From contig JADFUC010001146.1 in assembly GCA_019722365.1 (NCBI GenBank), positions 806,001-870,000 on the forward strand: a DNA stretch of 64,000 nt, written 5' to 3'. Under the pieces are notes generated by a model. It did not search any database, was not told the origin of the DNA, and saw only the letters and a program-made list of their open reading frames with translations. The DNA comes from Lithospermum erythrorhizon. Taxonomy: Eukaryota; Streptophyta; Magnoliopsida; Boraginales; Boraginaceae. Of the stretch, positions 63,774-64,000 are shown piece by piece. How positions within the stretch are numbered: position 1 is the stretch's first letter; each line of letters begins with the position of its first letter. The position numbers and the translations under genes are program-made.

Positions 63774-64000
63774 TAACTCTACCAAATTAATTGTCACGTT
63801 TCAGAAAATGGAGGAGAAGTGAGGTTGAAGCCTGAAGGTAGTGAATATTATAGTGAAAGAGAAAGAGTTTCGACTCCCCGCATTGATGGACAAGGATTGG
63901 TGAGTAGGGACATGATATAAATGCTTTTCGATTTTTACATATTAATAATTTTTAGTCGAGGCGTAGTATGTGGTTTCAGAGTTTGCATAGTTAGTTCTTT
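63774..64000. other. Distal upstream DNA at window end
   Basis: Non-coding by eye; no feature supported in the last 230 bp. Confidence 0.4.

Overview
The window is nuclear DNA of a flowering plant, almost certainly a eudicot. It carries intron-rich genes with GT..AG splice sites, AT-rich introns, plant-specific families (LysM receptor kinase, SKU5-like cupredoxin, OSCA channel, GT106 O-fucosyltransferase) and many Stowaway-type MITEs starting CTCCCTCC. The word CTCCGTA / TACGGAG recurs across the window. From memory this is common in Caryophyllales genomes, but it is only a weak hint. No rRNA, tRNA, CRISPR or bacterial-type feature was seen.

Layout. 1-6.9 kb (minus): a complete 11-exon OSCA1/CSC1-type osmosensing Ca2+ channel. 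7-12.5 kb: AT-rich intergenic DNA with one orphan reading frame. 12.5-16.2 kb (minus): a 12-exon CERK1-type chitin receptor kinase whose frame requires an 8-nt microexon. 17.2-19.0 kb (minus): a two-exon SKU5-similar multicopper-oxidase-like protein. 19.8-21.7 kb (minus): a two-exon TPK1-type vacuolar two-pore K+ channel; its intron holds an unusual GC-rich 45-codon frame. 22-24.5 kb: intergenic, with a possible orphan gene 3' end. 24.6-27.8 kb (plus): a six-exon SOBER1/TIPSY1-type acyl-protein thioesterase. 28-35 kb: transposon graveyard with a broken Mutator-like transposase on the minus strand, two related LTR-like repeats and a 28-bp minisatellite. 35.9-38.4 kb (plus): an eight-exon ChaC-type gamma-glutamylcyclotransferase. 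39.8-41.0 kb (plus): an intron-containing pseudogene of the sterol isomerase HYD1/EBP, followed by a stray copy of the last exon of the cyclotransferase. 42.5-57.1 kb (plus): a PDS5 cohesin-cofactor gene of about 31 exons with several irregular splice junctions. 57.9-63.5 kb (minus): a ten-exon type II membrane O-fucosyltransferase-like gene.

Exons were joined by hand. I used family protein similarity known from memory, GT/AG boundaries and reading-frame arithmetic. For OSCA1, CERK1, SKS, TPK1, SOBER1-like, GGCT and the O-fucosyltransferase the summed exon lengths divide by three and give a protein of the usual family size. These are independent housekeeping and signalling genes, not an operon or cluster. 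CERK1 and SOBER1-like both touch plant immunity but there is no evidence of co-regulation. I found no convincing new multi-gene system. The most interesting points are gene-structure oddities: a duplicated junction sequence in OSCA1, the CERK1 microexon, the nested frame in the TPK intron, partial exon duplications in the SOBER1-like and GGCT genes, and short direct repeats replacing normal splice sites in PDS5.
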